Positions 55,888 to 64,000 of a stretch of DNA of 64,000 nucleotides are shown here, one piece after another. The stretch spans positions 1,488,001-1,552,000 of the forward strand of contig NZ_CP014991.1 in NCBI RefSeq assembly GCF_001602095.1, read 5' to 3'. The notes under the pieces were generated by a model, which worked only from the letters and a program-made list of their open reading frames with translations, ran no database searches and was not told the origin of the DNA. The first letter of the stretch is position 1; each line of letters begins with the position of its first letter. The DNA is from Helicobacter himalayensis (GTDB lineage Bacteria; Campylobacterota; Campylobacteria; Campylobacterales; Helicobacteraceae). The translations under genes and the position numbers were made by a program.

Positions 55888-56642
55888 AAATGCAAAAAAA
55901 TATCATCGAAGTAGAAAACCTCTGCACGCGCTATGGGGAAATAACAATCCACGATAACATAAGCTTTGTCGTTAGAGAGCTTGAAATCTTTGCAATCCTA
56001 GGTGGCAGTGGAAGCGGGAAAAGCACCTTGCTACACAATATGCTTTATCTGCAAAAGCCTTACGCTGGAAGTATCAAGTTTTTTTCACGCGATATTTGGA
56101 GCGTGATAGATTCTAGACGCAGGGAAATTTTGGATCATATTAGCATTATGTTTCAATTTGGTGCGCTTTTTAGCTCTATGAATATTTTAGATAATGTCGT
56201 AATGCCACTCTCACAAAAAGGCGCTTTTCCACAAAAGACAGCCGAGCAGTTAGCACTATTTTGGATTGAGCGTGTGGGATTGCCAATGCAGAGCGCGTAT
56301 AAATATCCTCACGAGCTAAGTGGTGGTATGAAAAAGCGGGCTGCATTAGCGCGCGCACTTATTACAAGCCCAAAGATTCTCTTTTTAGATGAGCCTACAA
56401 GCGGACTTGACCCAAAAAGTGCGCAGGGCTTTGATGAACTCATTCTTTCCTTACGCGAAATTGCAAAAACCACCATTGTGATGGTAACACACGATTTAGA
56501 TTCTATACGCGATAGCGTGGATAGATTTATTTTATTAGAAAACAAAAAAATCGCATTTTACGGGAATCTGCAAGAGCTAAAAGCAAGCGGTTTGAAAACA
56601 GATATTTTTTCAGGCTCAAGGGGTCAGCGCATAATGTCTTAA
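55884..56642 (+). CDS. mlaF: MlaF-family ABC transporter ATP-binding protein
   Basis: 252 residues. Walker A is GGSGSGKST (about residues 38-46), the signature LSGGMKKRAALARAL, and Walker B ILFLDEPTSGLDP. It energises MlaE for phospholipid transport. The MlaD partner is not in the window. Its 3' end overlaps the converging DedA gene by 4 nt. Confidence 0.95.
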   Translation: MKMQKNIIEVENLCTRYGEITIHDNISFVVRELEIFAILGGSGSGKSTLLHNMLYLQKPYAGSIKFFSRDIWSVIDSRRREILDHISIMFQFGALFSSMNILDNVVMPLSQKGAFPQKTAEQLALFWIERVGLPMQSAYKYPHELSGGMKKRAALARALITSPKILFLDEPTSGLDPKSAQGFDELILSLREIAKTTIVMVTHDLDSIRDSVDRFILLENKKIAFYGNLQELKASGLKTDIFSGSRGQRIMS

Positions 56643-57214
56643 ATATTTTTCTTTATCTTCCTACTTAATCTACTTGTCAAAAGCACAACAAAACCAATCC
56701 ATATAAGAATAATCATAGGAAACACAAACGGATTAAGGTCAAGTTTCTCCAAAATCTCTAAAACAAGATTGCTTGCAAAAAATGTGCTAAAGCCGACCAC
56801 AATAGCCCACAGCAAGCACGCGAACATATTTTGCAAAAGAAAATTTCTAAAATTATAGCGACTAATGCCAATGCTTAGAGGAATGATAAAGCGCACAATA
56901 TGGATATATTTGCTAATAAAAATGCTTATTTTGCCATATCTTTTAATCCAAATTTGTGCGAGTGCCATTTGACGCGAATATTTTGAGAAAAAAGGCAGAA
57001 TCTCTTTTTTATAATGACGCGCAAGATAGGCTGTAAGAGAGCTTCCAATGGTATTTGCCACAAAGGCGATAAGCACACAAAGAGTAATATCCATCTTCCC
57101 AAGTGAGCTCATCGTCGCAGCAGCTATAAGCCCCACATACCCACCATAAAGGCAGTATGCAAAAAGGAGCAAATAGCCCCAAGTGTCTAAACTATCCAAC
57201 ACATCTTGCAACAA
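56639..57214 (-). CDS. DedA family membrane protein
   Basis: 191 residues with four or five hydrophobic helices. The segment RFIIPLSIGISRYNFRNFLLQN matches the SNARE-associated/DedA family motif. DedA proteins are undecaprenyl-phosphate or phospholipid flippases or transporters (family knowledge). The start is one of two adjacent TTG codons, after GGAAGG. Confidence 0.85.
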   Translation of the reverse strand: MLQDVLDSLDTWGYLLLFAYCLYGGYVGLIAAATMSSLGKMDITLCVLIAFVANTIGSSLTAYLARHYKKEILPFFSKYSRQMALAQIWIKRYGKISIFISKYIHIVRFIIPLSIGISRYNFRNFLLQNMFACLLWAIVVGFSTFFASNLVLEILEKLDLNPFVFPMIILIWIGFVVLLTSRLSRKIKKNI

Positions 57215-57227
57215 GAGCCTTCCTTAT

Positions 57228-58544
57228 TTAGTAAGCAAATCTCGCAAACACAAGGAAATTATTTGAAGAGGCAATGCGTCCTTGTGTAATAGTGTTGTTA
57301 CTACTATTCCAAGTGCCAGCATTAGCCGTGTAGCTTACAAAACCACCACCTACTTCTAAACTCATATTTGCCTGATTCCATACCGTGCCTTGCGCCATAA
57401 GGTTGTATTCTTGATAGTCTAGGAATGAGGCAAGCGCGTGAATTTTCACTCTTTTCCAATCCATTCCAGCGTATAAATATGCAGTTAGTGTGTTATTAAG
57501 GAAGTAAGGCGCTACGCCCCCCGTAGCTACAGTTACGCCAAGCTGATTCACACCACGTCCTAACGTATTGCCGTAATAGCGCGTAGAATCTGTAATCGCC
57601 CAAATCCCACCAGTGCCTTCTCTACCGCCTACATAATGCGCACCAAAGCCCACATAAAAATCATTCATAATAGTGATTTTCTCATCACCCCACACAAGAA
57701 AGCTAATATCTTCACCTGTTTTTTGAATATCTTTCCAATCTGTATTGCCGTATTGGAAAATCCCGCGTAAAGTTGTCTTTGCATTGAAATTTTTTGCAAG
57801 ATTTACGCGAAGGCTTGCCGTAATACCACCTTGTGCAAGAGCAGAACCATTTTGTTTTGTGCTTTGGTGATTTCCTTGATTGTCATAAACAAATACACTA
57901 CCGGGCAATTTTGAGTTAAACAACCCAAACGCGTCAATAAGCCATTTTGAACGATCTGTAAAGCTAAAGCCACCAAGCAAAACTTCTCCGCCGATAAATG
58001 CGTTTTTATAATTTTGACTATAAGGTGTCACTCCTGCTAATTGTGTCCCGTTTCTCGCACCAATTTGCCCTTTTTTATACCCAGTGCCAAGCATAGAATT
58101 TACCCACGCACCATAAACATCAAAGCGATTTGATACAGAATAGCGCGCCGCAATCCCTTGCATATTTCCATCTAGCCAATCATTCATAATAAAATCGCTA
58201 TTAAAGCGCCCAACTGCCGCTTCTAGCGTCTCTCTCACCTTATCATCTTTATCTCTCGTGCTTCGCTTATATTTCAAATACGCATCAGAAATATCACCTA
58301 CACTACTTGAAGGAGTATTGCCTGTGGGGATACTCCACGCACCAATGGCACCAAGCCCAGCATAAAAACCACTTCTATTAAAGTTAAATTCCGCCCCGCT
58401 TCGCACATGGAATCCAAATGCGTTAGGCTGTGAGTTAAACATTCCTGTAAGATAACCAAATGGATTGATATTAATCTCCACTGCTGATGCGCTTGAAGCG
58501 ACAAGCAAACTACCTAGTGTTAAAGACGCGAAAGTCTTTTTCAT
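57228..58544 (-). CDS. Outer membrane beta-barrel protein of the Helicobacter Hof type
   Basis: 438 residues. Signal peptide (FASLTLGSLLVASSASA), alternating beta strands through the whole protein, and an aromatic C-terminus (FLVFARFAY). Similar in type to the H. pylori Hof proteins or a MOMP-like porin. AAGGAG lies before the ATG. A porin role is inferred. Confidence 0.85.
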   Translation of the reverse strand: MKKTFASLTLGSLLVASSASAVEININPFGYLTGMFNSQPNAFGFHVRSGAEFNFNRSGFYAGLGAIGAWSIPTGNTPSSSVGDISDAYLKYKRSTRDKDDKVRETLEAAVGRFNSDFIMNDWLDGNMQGIAARYSVSNRFDVYGAWVNSMLGTGYKKGQIGARNGTQLAGVTPYSQNYKNAFIGGEVLLGGFSFTDRSKWLIDAFGLFNSKLPGSVFVYDNQGNHQSTKQNGSALAQGGITASLRVNLAKNFNAKTTLRGIFQYGNTDWKDIQKTGEDISFLVWGDEKITIMNDFYVGFGAHYVGGREGTGGIWAITDSTRYYGNTLGRGVNQLGVTVATGGVAPYFLNNTLTAYLYAGMDWKRVKIHALASFLDYQEYNLMAQGTVWNQANMSLEVGGGFVSYTANAGTWNSSNNTITQGRIASSNNFLVFARFAY

Positions 58545-58619
58545 TGATTCTCCTTATTATTTCTTTTTGTGATAGGGCGCGCATTGTATCTTTTTTGTCC
58601 TTAAAAAATTCTATTTCTT

Positions 58620-58739
58620 TAAATGTATCGCCTGCGCGGAAGTAAATTCCGCAAGGCTTCGCTTCAGCTTCGTTACACTTCGCTTGCGCGCGCATACTCA
58701 ACGTTTTTTTGATTGATAAGGCTTATAGATTCTGTCCCG
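58620..58739. repeat. Dispersed repeat, copy 2
   Basis: Starts TAAATGTATCGCCTGCG, has GGAAGTAAATTCCGCAAGG, GCTTCGCTTCAGCTTCG, CGCGCATACTCAACGTTTTT and GATTGATAAGG, ends TATAGATTCTGTC. It shares the order of blocks with copies 1 and 3. Confidence 0.85.
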
Positions 58740-58764
58740 ATTTTGGTTGTTTAGAATCTATATT

Positions 58765-58926
58765 TAAATGTATCGTCTGCGTGGAAGTAAATTCCGCAAG
58801 GCTTCGCTTTAGCTTCGGCTCTATTCCTTAAATTGTATCACTTACAAGAGCAAAGCCCCCGACAAGCTTCGCTTCGCGTGCATACTTAACGCGTTTCTAT
58901 TAATTAGCTTCTAAGATTCTGTCACG
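58765..58926. repeat. Dispersed repeat, copy 3 (with an internal insertion)
   Basis: Starts TAAATGTATCGTCTGCG and GGAAGTAAATTCCGCAAGG like copy 2, then carries a block with a second TTAAATTGTATCAC start and GCAAAGCCCCCGACAAGC before CGCGTGCATACTTAACGCG and AAGATTCTGTCACG. It may be two overlapping partial units. Confidence 0.8.
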
Positions 58927-59053
58927 CGGTTTGATAATCTTTAGATTCTTCGCCTAAAGACTCAGAATAACAAAGAGAGAGGTCAATATGACAAGCCTTG
59001 TTTTTGTTATATTGAGTGGGCGCGAAATATCTCGGTTTTTAGAATCTATTCCT

Positions 59054-59986
59054 TTAGATTCCAAGACTCTTAATATTTGCCACAACACCATCAATAAGCC
59101 TTACTCGCGCTTTGTCATACGCCCAAGCGATATGTGGTGTGAGTAAGATTTTATGCGCGATTTTAGGATTCAAAAGCGGGTGGTTTGGCTTCATAGGCTC
59201 GTTTTCTAGCACATCTGCACCAAAATAAAGCTCCCTAGATTCCAACTCTTTTGCAATATCCTCCTCATTCACAATGCCCCCACGTCCCATATTTAGCAAA
59301 ATTGCACGCTTTTTGAGAAGCTTTAGATTCTCAGCATTTAGCAGATTTTTTGTCGCGGGATTAAGTGGTGCGTGGATAGAAATCACATCGCTTGTGCTTA
59401 AAAGCTCCTCTAAGTTTTTTTGCGGATAGGTGGCATTGCTATTTTTCCCGCTGGTTGAAAAGTAGCTTACTTTCGCGCCAAAGGCACTTGCTAGCCCTGC
59501 TACGCGCTCACCAATGCTCCCTAGCCCAATAATCCCCCACTGCAAGCAATCAAGCTCTAAAAGCGGGTTTTTTATATGCGTGAAAGTTTGACTTTTCACC
59601 CATTCGCCATTTTTGCAATAGCGCTCATAATAAGGCAGATTCCCCAAAAAGCTAAGAGCTAGCATTAGCGTGTGTTGCGCCACAGCATTTGTAGAATAGC
59701 CCGCGACATTTTTTACCACAATGCCTTTTGCGCTTGCGCATTCTAAATCTACATTATTCATACCCGTAGCCACGATACAAATAAGTTTTAGATTGGGAAG
59801 ATTTTCTAAAATTTGAGAATCTAGCACGACTTTATTTGTCAGCACGATTTGTGCGTCCTTTGCGCGCTTTATGACTTCATTTGGACTTGTTACAGGATAA
59901 TGTGTAAAATTCCCCAAACTCTCAAACACACTCAAATCGCATTCCCCAAGCGTTTGAGAATCCAAAAACACGATATTTGCTTTCAT
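59054..59986 (-). CDS. D-2-hydroxyacid dehydrogenase
   Basis: 310 residues with a Rossmann motif GIIGLGSIGERVAGLASAFG and the catalytic Arg (NMGRGGIVNE), Glu (ADVLENEPM) and His (LLTPHIAWA). Members reduce or oxidise 2-keto acids such as hydroxypyruvate; the substrate is not certain. AAGGAG precedes the ATG. It is divergent from argB. Confidence 0.9.
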   Translation of the reverse strand: MKANIVFLDSQTLGECDLSVFESLGNFTHYPVTSPNEVIKRAKDAQIVLTNKVVLDSQILENLPNLKLICIVATGMNNVDLECASAKGIVVKNVAGYSTNAVAQHTLMLALSFLGNLPYYERYCKNGEWVKSQTFTHIKNPLLELDCLQWGIIGLGSIGERVAGLASAFGAKVSYFSTSGKNSNATYPQKNLEELLSTSDVISIHAPLNPATKNLLNAENLKLLKKRAILLNMGRGGIVNEEDIAKELESRELYFGADVLENEPMKPNHPLLNPKIAHKILLTPHIAWAYDKARVRLIDGVVANIKSLGI

Positions 59987-60009
59987 TAATCACTCCTTAA
60001 AGCTGGATA

Positions 60010-60036
60010 TTGATAAAACCCAAACAATGGTATAAT
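60010..60036 (+). promoter_or_regulatory. Promoter of argB
   Basis: TTGATA (60010-60015), a 15-nt spacer and TATAAT (60031-60036) with TG two bases before it, an extended -10. The argB start follows 57 nt later. This is the best-looking promoter in the window. Confidence 0.5.
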
Positions 60037-60092
60037 AACTATTCTAAACGCGCAGGCAACAACTGCGTAAAATTCCATAAAAAGAAGTCATT

Positions 60093-60956
60093 ATGCAAAA
60101 TCTTTCCACTTTTAAGGCTCATACAAAAGTCGTGCAAACACTTTTAGAATCTATCCCTTTTATACGCGAATTTCGTGGGAATGTGATTGTTATCAAATAT
60201 GGCGGTGCGGCGCAGATTACGCCAAAATTAAAAGAGAGTTTTGCGCTTGATTTGGTGCTTTTGTATATGGTTGGCATAAAGCCTGTCATCGTGCATGGCG
60301 GGGGAAAGAGGATAGATTCTATGATTGCAAAATTAGGCATAGAATCTGAATTTAAAGATGGCTATCGCATAACGAGCAAGGAATGTATGAATATCGTAGA
60401 AATGGTGCTAAGCGGGGAAATCAACAAGGAGCTAAGTGCGTTTTTAAATCTCCATGGTGCGCAGGCTGTGGGCTTAAGCGGGAAAGATAGCGCAATGCTA
60501 AAAGCGCGCCCAAAAGATAATGGCACTTTTGGTTACACCGGCGAGATTACTGAAGTTGATACAAGGCTTTTAGAAAATCTTTTGAATGAAGGATTTTTGC
60601 CTGTGGTTGCGCCAATTGCGATGAGTGAAGATTCTATTGGGCTTAATATCAATGCAGACATTGCTGCGTGCGAGATTGCCAAAGCGCTCAAAGCACAAAA
60701 AGTGATTTTTCTAACAGACACCACCGGCGTGCTAGATTCTCAAGGCAAGCTTATGAGCTCGCTTAATCCCCAAAGCATTGCAAAGCTCAAAAAAGAAAGG
60801 GTCATTAGTGGCGGTATGATACCAAAACTAGAGGCTTGTATCTCGTGCGTGGAATCTAGCGTGCAAAAAGCCCACATCATCGATGGAAGGATTGAGCATT
60901 CCCTCCTTTTAGAGCTTTTCACCAATCAAGGCATAGGTACACAAATCACCAAATAA
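60093..60956 (+). CDS. argB: Acetylglutamate kinase
   Basis: A 287-residue amino-acid kinase-fold enzyme that phosphorylates N-acetylglutamate in arginine synthesis. VIKYGGAAQ at the N-terminus, VIVHGGGKRID near residue 70, VGLSGKDSAML and FLTDTTGVLD are the family motifs. It converges on the vWA gene. Confidence 0.96.
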   Translation: MQNLSTFKAHTKVVQTLLESIPFIREFRGNVIVIKYGGAAQITPKLKESFALDLVLLYMVGIKPVIVHGGGKRIDSMIAKLGIESEFKDGYRITSKECMNIVEMVLSGEINKELSAFLNLHGAQAVGLSGKDSAMLKARPKDNGTFGYTGEITEVDTRLLENLLNEGFLPVVAPIAMSEDSIGLNINADIAACEIAKALKAQKVIFLTDTTGVLDSQGKLMSSLNPQSIAKLKKERVISGGMIPKLEACISCVESSVQKAHIIDGRIEHSLLLELFTNQGIGTQITK

Positions 60957-60985
60957 CACGCTTTGCGTAGATTCTCAAGTGGTTT

Positions 60986-62740
60986 TCAAAGCTTCGCACG
61001 CCAAAAGGCGATAAAAAGTGCAAATAATCCTAAAGACAAAAAAAGCAAAGAATGTGTATTTTTATACAAAAACGAAAAATCCTGCGTGTTTTTAAGAAAC
61101 GTCAAAATAGCGCTTTCATCGCTTTCATCTAAACTTGCCTGCACGCGCTCCCATAAATGCGCCTTATAACCAGAAAGCGCGAAATCCTTTGGCGCGCTTA
61201 CCACCACCTTATTTTGAGAATCTTTAATGAGTGTGTTTTCAAACTCAATCACATCTCCTTGCATACTTGCAAACAGCCATAACAAAGCACCTTGCGTAGA
61301 ATCTAGCCCTTTTGGTGTGGCAAAATCGCCATCACTTAAAAGCACAATTTTTTCTCCATAAAATTTTGCCATCTCAAGTGCTAAATCCACATTGCTAGCA
61401 CCATTATCAAGCGCGTTTAAATCAAACTCCAAATGCTCCCCATAAGGCAAAGAGAGATTTTCCAAAAGCAGTGCCTGCGTGCTAAAATCACAGCTAAAAG
61501 GGGAAAGCAAATATGCGCTTTGTGAAAAAATAATGATACTAGAGCACAGCTTATGGTTTTTAAGAATCTTCGCAAGCTTTGTGGTGGCAAATTTCAAGCG
61601 CGTGGGATAAAGGTCTTTTGCAAGCATTGATTTTGAAACATCAAGTACAAAAACTGCATTTGAACTCTTTGGTAAATTACTCTGTGTCAAGCAAAGCGCG
61701 CACGCCGTGCAAAAGCAGATAAATGCGAGAAAAGCAAAGATTCTAAAATCCAAGAGCGCTTTTAAATTTTTGTGTAAAAAAAAGTTTTTCACACTTGCAA
61801 AAATCCCTAAAATCCCACTCACAAAGCCATATTTAAGCCACCAATACACAAGCAAAAACACAATTCCAAGCATAATAAAAAAAATCTGCAACGAGTAGCT
61901 GTAAGGCACGACTACGCTATGTGGGATAATCTCGCCAATGGCATCAAAAATAGAATCCAAACTTTTAGAATCTGTTGCTAAATACGCGCGCCCACCGCTT
62001 GTTTTTGCGATATATTCTAAGCTTGTCAAATCCGCGCCCTCGCCAATACTGATAGTAAAGATTCTCACATTTTTCTCAAGTGCCAAGTTAAGCAGCTCGC
62101 TTGTTTTCATCTTTGAATCCGTATCAAAGCCATCGGTAAGCAAAATAATGCTTTTTTGCGCATTTGGGTGCGTGGGCACACTTAGCGCAAAAATTGTGCG
62201 CGCCAATGCGTCATTTATCGCTGTTTTACCCCCAGCCATACCAAGACTTAGACTATCAATAAGCGCGCTTAAATACGCTCTATCGCTACTTAGTGGATTT
62301 AGCATAAGGCTATGCTCACCAAAAGGTACAAGCAAAATACTATCATAGGGATTTTTAGCGATAAATTTTTTACTCACACGCTTAAGCACCTCAAGGCGAT
62401 TTGGGCTCTGCGTGCTTTGATTATGCAAAGTTTTTGGATCTTCAAAGTCGTTGATGTTCCCAAAGTCGTTCATATCCATAGAATGGCTCGTATCAAGCAC
62501 GAGCGCGATTTGACTTTGCATTTTAGGAAAAGAAAATTCACTCAAAATAATATTTGGCTCTGCAAGCGCGCAAATAAGGCAAATCGTGCCCAGAATCTTC
62601 AAGCATTCTACAAATTTCACACTTTTTTTTGCGCGCATCATCTGTGCGTTCGCCACGAGCTTTGGCACAAAACGCGCAAACAAAAACAACACCACAAAAG
62701 GCAAAATAACAAGAAAGGCTAAGGGTGTATTAAAAATCAT
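60986..62740 (-). CDS. Membrane protein with two von Willebrand A domains (BatA-BatB fusion-like)
   Basis: 584 residues. Two helices at the N-terminus (LAFLVILPFVVLFLFA and ILGTICLICALAEP) are followed by a vWA domain with a MIDAS motif (LVLDTSHSMD, then ILLTDGFDTDS). Further helices (IFFIMLGIVFLLVYWWL and IFAFLAFICFCTACALCL) precede a second vWA-like domain (FVLDVSKSML, LLSDGDFATP), and a last helix ends the protein. BatA and BatB are normally separate 320-residue proteins; here both appear in one chain. They usually stand with MoxR ATPases and act in stress tolerance or complex assembly. The ATG overlaps the stop of the gene before (ATGA). Confidence 0.85.
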   Translation of the reverse strand: MIFNTPLAFLVILPFVVLFLFARFVPKLVANAQMMRAKKSVKFVECLKILGTICLICALAEPNIILSEFSFPKMQSQIALVLDTSHSMDMNDFGNINDFEDPKTLHNQSTQSPNRLEVLKRVSKKFIAKNPYDSILLVPFGEHSLMLNPLSSDRAYLSALIDSLSLGMAGGKTAINDALARTIFALSVPTHPNAQKSIILLTDGFDTDSKMKTSELLNLALEKNVRIFTISIGEGADLTSLEYIAKTSGGRAYLATDSKSLDSIFDAIGEIIPHSVVVPYSYSLQIFFIMLGIVFLLVYWWLKYGFVSGILGIFASVKNFFLHKNLKALLDFRIFAFLAFICFCTACALCLTQSNLPKSSNAVFVLDVSKSMLAKDLYPTRLKFATTKLAKILKNHKLCSSIIIFSQSAYLLSPFSCDFSTQALLLENLSLPYGEHLEFDLNALDNGASNVDLALEMAKFYGEKIVLLSDGDFATPKGLDSTQGALLWLFASMQGDVIEFENTLIKDSQNKVVVSAPKDFALSGYKAHLWERVQASLDESDESAILTFLKNTQDFSFLYKNTHSLLFLSLGLFALFIAFWRAKL

Positions 62741-63084
62741 ACACGCTCGCAGAGTTTTTGGTATTGGCTAAGGATTTCATCACTTAGTGGTGGTGGTGCG
62801 GGGCTAAATTTATACATTACAAGCTTAGATTCTAGCTCTTTGGCGAGACGAAACGCGGGGGAATTGTGCTTTAGCGCACGCGGATAAAGTGCGCTAAAAG
62901 TAAAGGCAAAGTTTTTAGAATCTGAAATATCTAGAGATTTGAGCGCTTTTTTATAAGGATTTGCACGAAAAAAAATAATTCCGCAAGCAACGCAAACACA
63001 CACGCACAGCACACTTAGCCCAATATACACTAAAGAATGCGCCCAAAGCAATGAAGGTTCAAAAATATCAGCTAGCTCTTGCAT
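62737..63084 (-). CDS. Small membrane protein (DUF4381-like) of the Bat operon
   Basis: 115 residues with one membrane helix (LVYIGLSVLCVCVCVACGIIFF) and a cytoplasmic helical domain with SALYPRALKHNSPAF. DUF4381-like proteins commonly accompany vWA genes in Bat operons. It overlaps the gene at 63072 by 13 nt and the vWA gene by 4 nt. Confidence 0.75.
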   Translation of the reverse strand: MQELADIFEPSLLWAHSLVYIGLSVLCVCVCVACGIIFFRANPYKKALKSLDISDSKNFAFTFSALYPRALKHNSPAFRLAKELESKLVMYKFSPAPPPLSDEILSQYQKLCERV

Positions 63085-63305
63085 TTTGGCTTAAAATATC
63101 TCAAAAGCAAGAAACTCACAAACGCTATGGCGCACACCACACCAATTGTGCTAAACGCCTCGACATAGCCAAAAGGCTGGTGCAAGTCAAAATACTGCCC
63201 CCCCAATTCTTTGGATTCTCGAGGCTCTTTTTGTAAAAACTGGCTAAGCCCTTCATTTGCGGTGTTTTCAACCTTATCAAAACTGCATATTTTTTGCTCT
63301 TGCAT
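63072..63305 (-). CDS. Small hypothetical membrane protein, first of the Bat-like set
   Basis: 77 residues with a polar N-terminal half and one C-terminal helix (IGVVCAIAFVSFLLLRYF). Real by context: it sits 11 nt after ileS and overlaps the next gene by 13 nt. A C7 run (63198-63204) lies in it and encodes part of KELGGQYF; seven bases is not a likely phase-variable length. No family recognised. Confidence 0.65.
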   Translation of the reverse strand: MQEQKICSFDKVENTANEGLSQFLQKEPRESKELGGQYFDLHQPFGYVEAFSTIGVVCAIAFVSFLLLRYFKPKCKS

Positions 63306-63316
63306 ATTTGTGCCTT

Positions 63317-64000
63317 TTATAAACTTTCAAGACAGGATTCACAGCGCGCGCAGGGTTTCTCTATCGAGCTAGAGACAAACTGCCAGCAACGCGGGCATTT
63401 CTCCCCATTTGCGTATGTAAGCACAAATTCACAATTGCTAGATTCCCCAACCTCAGCGCCTTCAATGCTAAACTTCCCAAGCACCTCTCTATCTCCTTGC
63501 TCACTTATATGCCCCTGCTCACTTACAATCAGCCAATTTTTAAGCTCGCTAAATTCATCTTGCTTTGTGCTTAGAATGCAAAGCTCAAGGGAATTTTTCA
63601 CCCTTTTTTCCTTCTTAAGAGAATCTAGCACCTCTCCAAACTTCTCCCTCACGCGCAATAAACGCTTAAAATTAAGCTCATTGTAAGAATCTAGCGCGCG
63701 CTTAGTGATTGTGGCTTGAGAAAAAATATCACAATTTTGCAAAGAAAAAATATCTTTTCCGCCCTCTTTTATCACTTCGCTTGCGTATGAAAACGCCTCA
63801 TATGCGGTATAAGTGAGTGTCGGCGCGATTGCAAAAAGAACTTTTTTGCAAATTAATGCCATTGTAGTTTGTATGCTAAGCCTGCGCGCAGAAGTTACAC
63901 TATCACAATACAGACTATCCTTGCATAGATCCATATAAATTCCGCTCAAAGTCGTGCTTAAAAAATTCATCAACACACTAAAAGCTTTAGCAAACTCATA
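63317..64000 (-). CDS. ileS: Isoleucyl-tRNA synthetase (partial, C-terminal part)
   Basis: About 227 residues to the window edge and open beyond it. The anticodon-binding region (FLSTTLSGIYMDLCKD and ATITKRALDSYNELN) and the C-terminal zinc finger (KCPRCW...CARCESC) are characteristic of bacterial IleS. The start lies outside the window. Confidence 0.96.
   Translation of the reverse strand, partial: YEFAKAFSVLMNFLSTTLSGIYMDLCKDSLYCDSVTSARRLSIQTTMALICKKVLFAIAPTLTYTAYEAFSYASEVIKEGGKDIFSLQNCDIFSQATITKRALDSYNELNFKRLLRVREKFGEVLDSLKKEKRVKNSLELCILSTKQDEFSELKNWLIVSEQGHISEQGDREVLGKFSIEGAEVGESSNCEFVLTYANGEKCPRCWQFVSSSIEKPCARCESCLESL

Larger units (their letters stand above)
58545..59053. other. 509-bp gene-free region with a repeat array
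   Basis: No gene is supported. It holds two copies of the dispersed repeat (58620-58739 and 58765-58926). Beyond 58926 there are AGATTCT words and AGAATAACAAAGAGAGAGG, which are short AT-rich stretches without coding signal. Small frames here mirror the repeats. Confidence 0.75.

Noticed and set aside
58510-58701. Small minus-strand frame (MSMRAQAKCNEAEAK...) before the outer membrane protein
   Set aside because: It is the translation of the dispersed repeat and overlaps the start of the outer membrane protein gene.
63198-63204. C7 run in a small Bat-operon gene as a phase-variable tract
   Set aside because: Seven bases is below the length of the other tracts and the run is isolated; no evidence of switching.

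Overview
The window looks like chromosomal DNA of a Helicobacter, probably of the enterohepatic type. Moderate AT-richness, many genes in recognisable Helicobacter neighbourhoods (gatA-guaB, dcd/accB-accC, pseC), an epsilonproteobacterial napAGHBLD operon, a Hof-like outer membrane protein and long poly-G/C tracts all point that way. The species cannot be fixed from the sequence alone.

Layout. 1-3.3 kb: a CzcCBA/CusCBA-type metal efflux operon, with the pump gene cut by the window edge. 3.3-12.1 kb: housekeeping genes rppH, hemW, fliR, xseB, guaB, gatA, pyrH, rimO and fabI. 12.2-14.4 kb: two decayed genes, a Tat-exported zinc alcohol dehydrogenase and a methyltransferase carrying a copy of a dispersed repeat. 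14.4-36.2 kb: a large glycan/nonulosonic-acid island. 36.2-41.5 kb: a giant autotransporter. 41.5-47 kb: dcd, accB, accC, a flagellin-like small protein, pseC and a secreted protein. 47.3-53.7 kb: periplasmic nitrate reductase. 53.8-57.2 kb: lipid A acyltransferase, MlaE/MlaF and a DedA protein. 57.2-59 kb: an outer membrane protein followed by an intergenic repeat array. 59-64 kb: hydroxyacid dehydrogenase, argB, a von Willebrand (Bat-like) gene set and the 3' part of ileS.

The island is the exceptional part. It holds seven cytidylyltransferase-like genes (six NeuA-like, one KdsB-like; two fused to different HAD phosphatase domains), two neuB genes (one with an amber codon), a neuC/legG-like epimerase, a CBS-cupin protein, an aldolase fused to a second domain, methyltransferases, a KpsS/KpsC-like transferase, two paralogous MptE/DUF115-like proteins, further glycosyltransferases, a radical SAM protein and a glucose-1-phosphate cytidylyltransferase. 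Within 22 kb it also carries thirteen homopolymeric G tracts of 9-12 bases, always G on the coding strand; I saw none of that length elsewhere in the window.

Some tracts act as classical on/off switches: a TylF-like methyltransferase, a family 2 glycosyltransferase and the C-terminus of another methyltransferase are out of frame now. Seven tracts lie at the extreme 3' end of a gene. At every one of these seven, one of the three reading frames runs open through the spacer and stops exactly on the next start codon (ATGA, GTGA, TAATG or TGATG overlaps). The other two frames stop earlier. Three junctions are in the coupled frame and four are not. I infer a phase-variable translational-coupling system that would tune downstream expression without breaking the upstream enzyme. 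This is my main candidate for an undescribed system.

A second possible switch is a 24-bp perfect inverted repeat flanking the 110-bp divergent promoter region of the island's two main operons. All functions are inferred from sequence reading; no searches were run.
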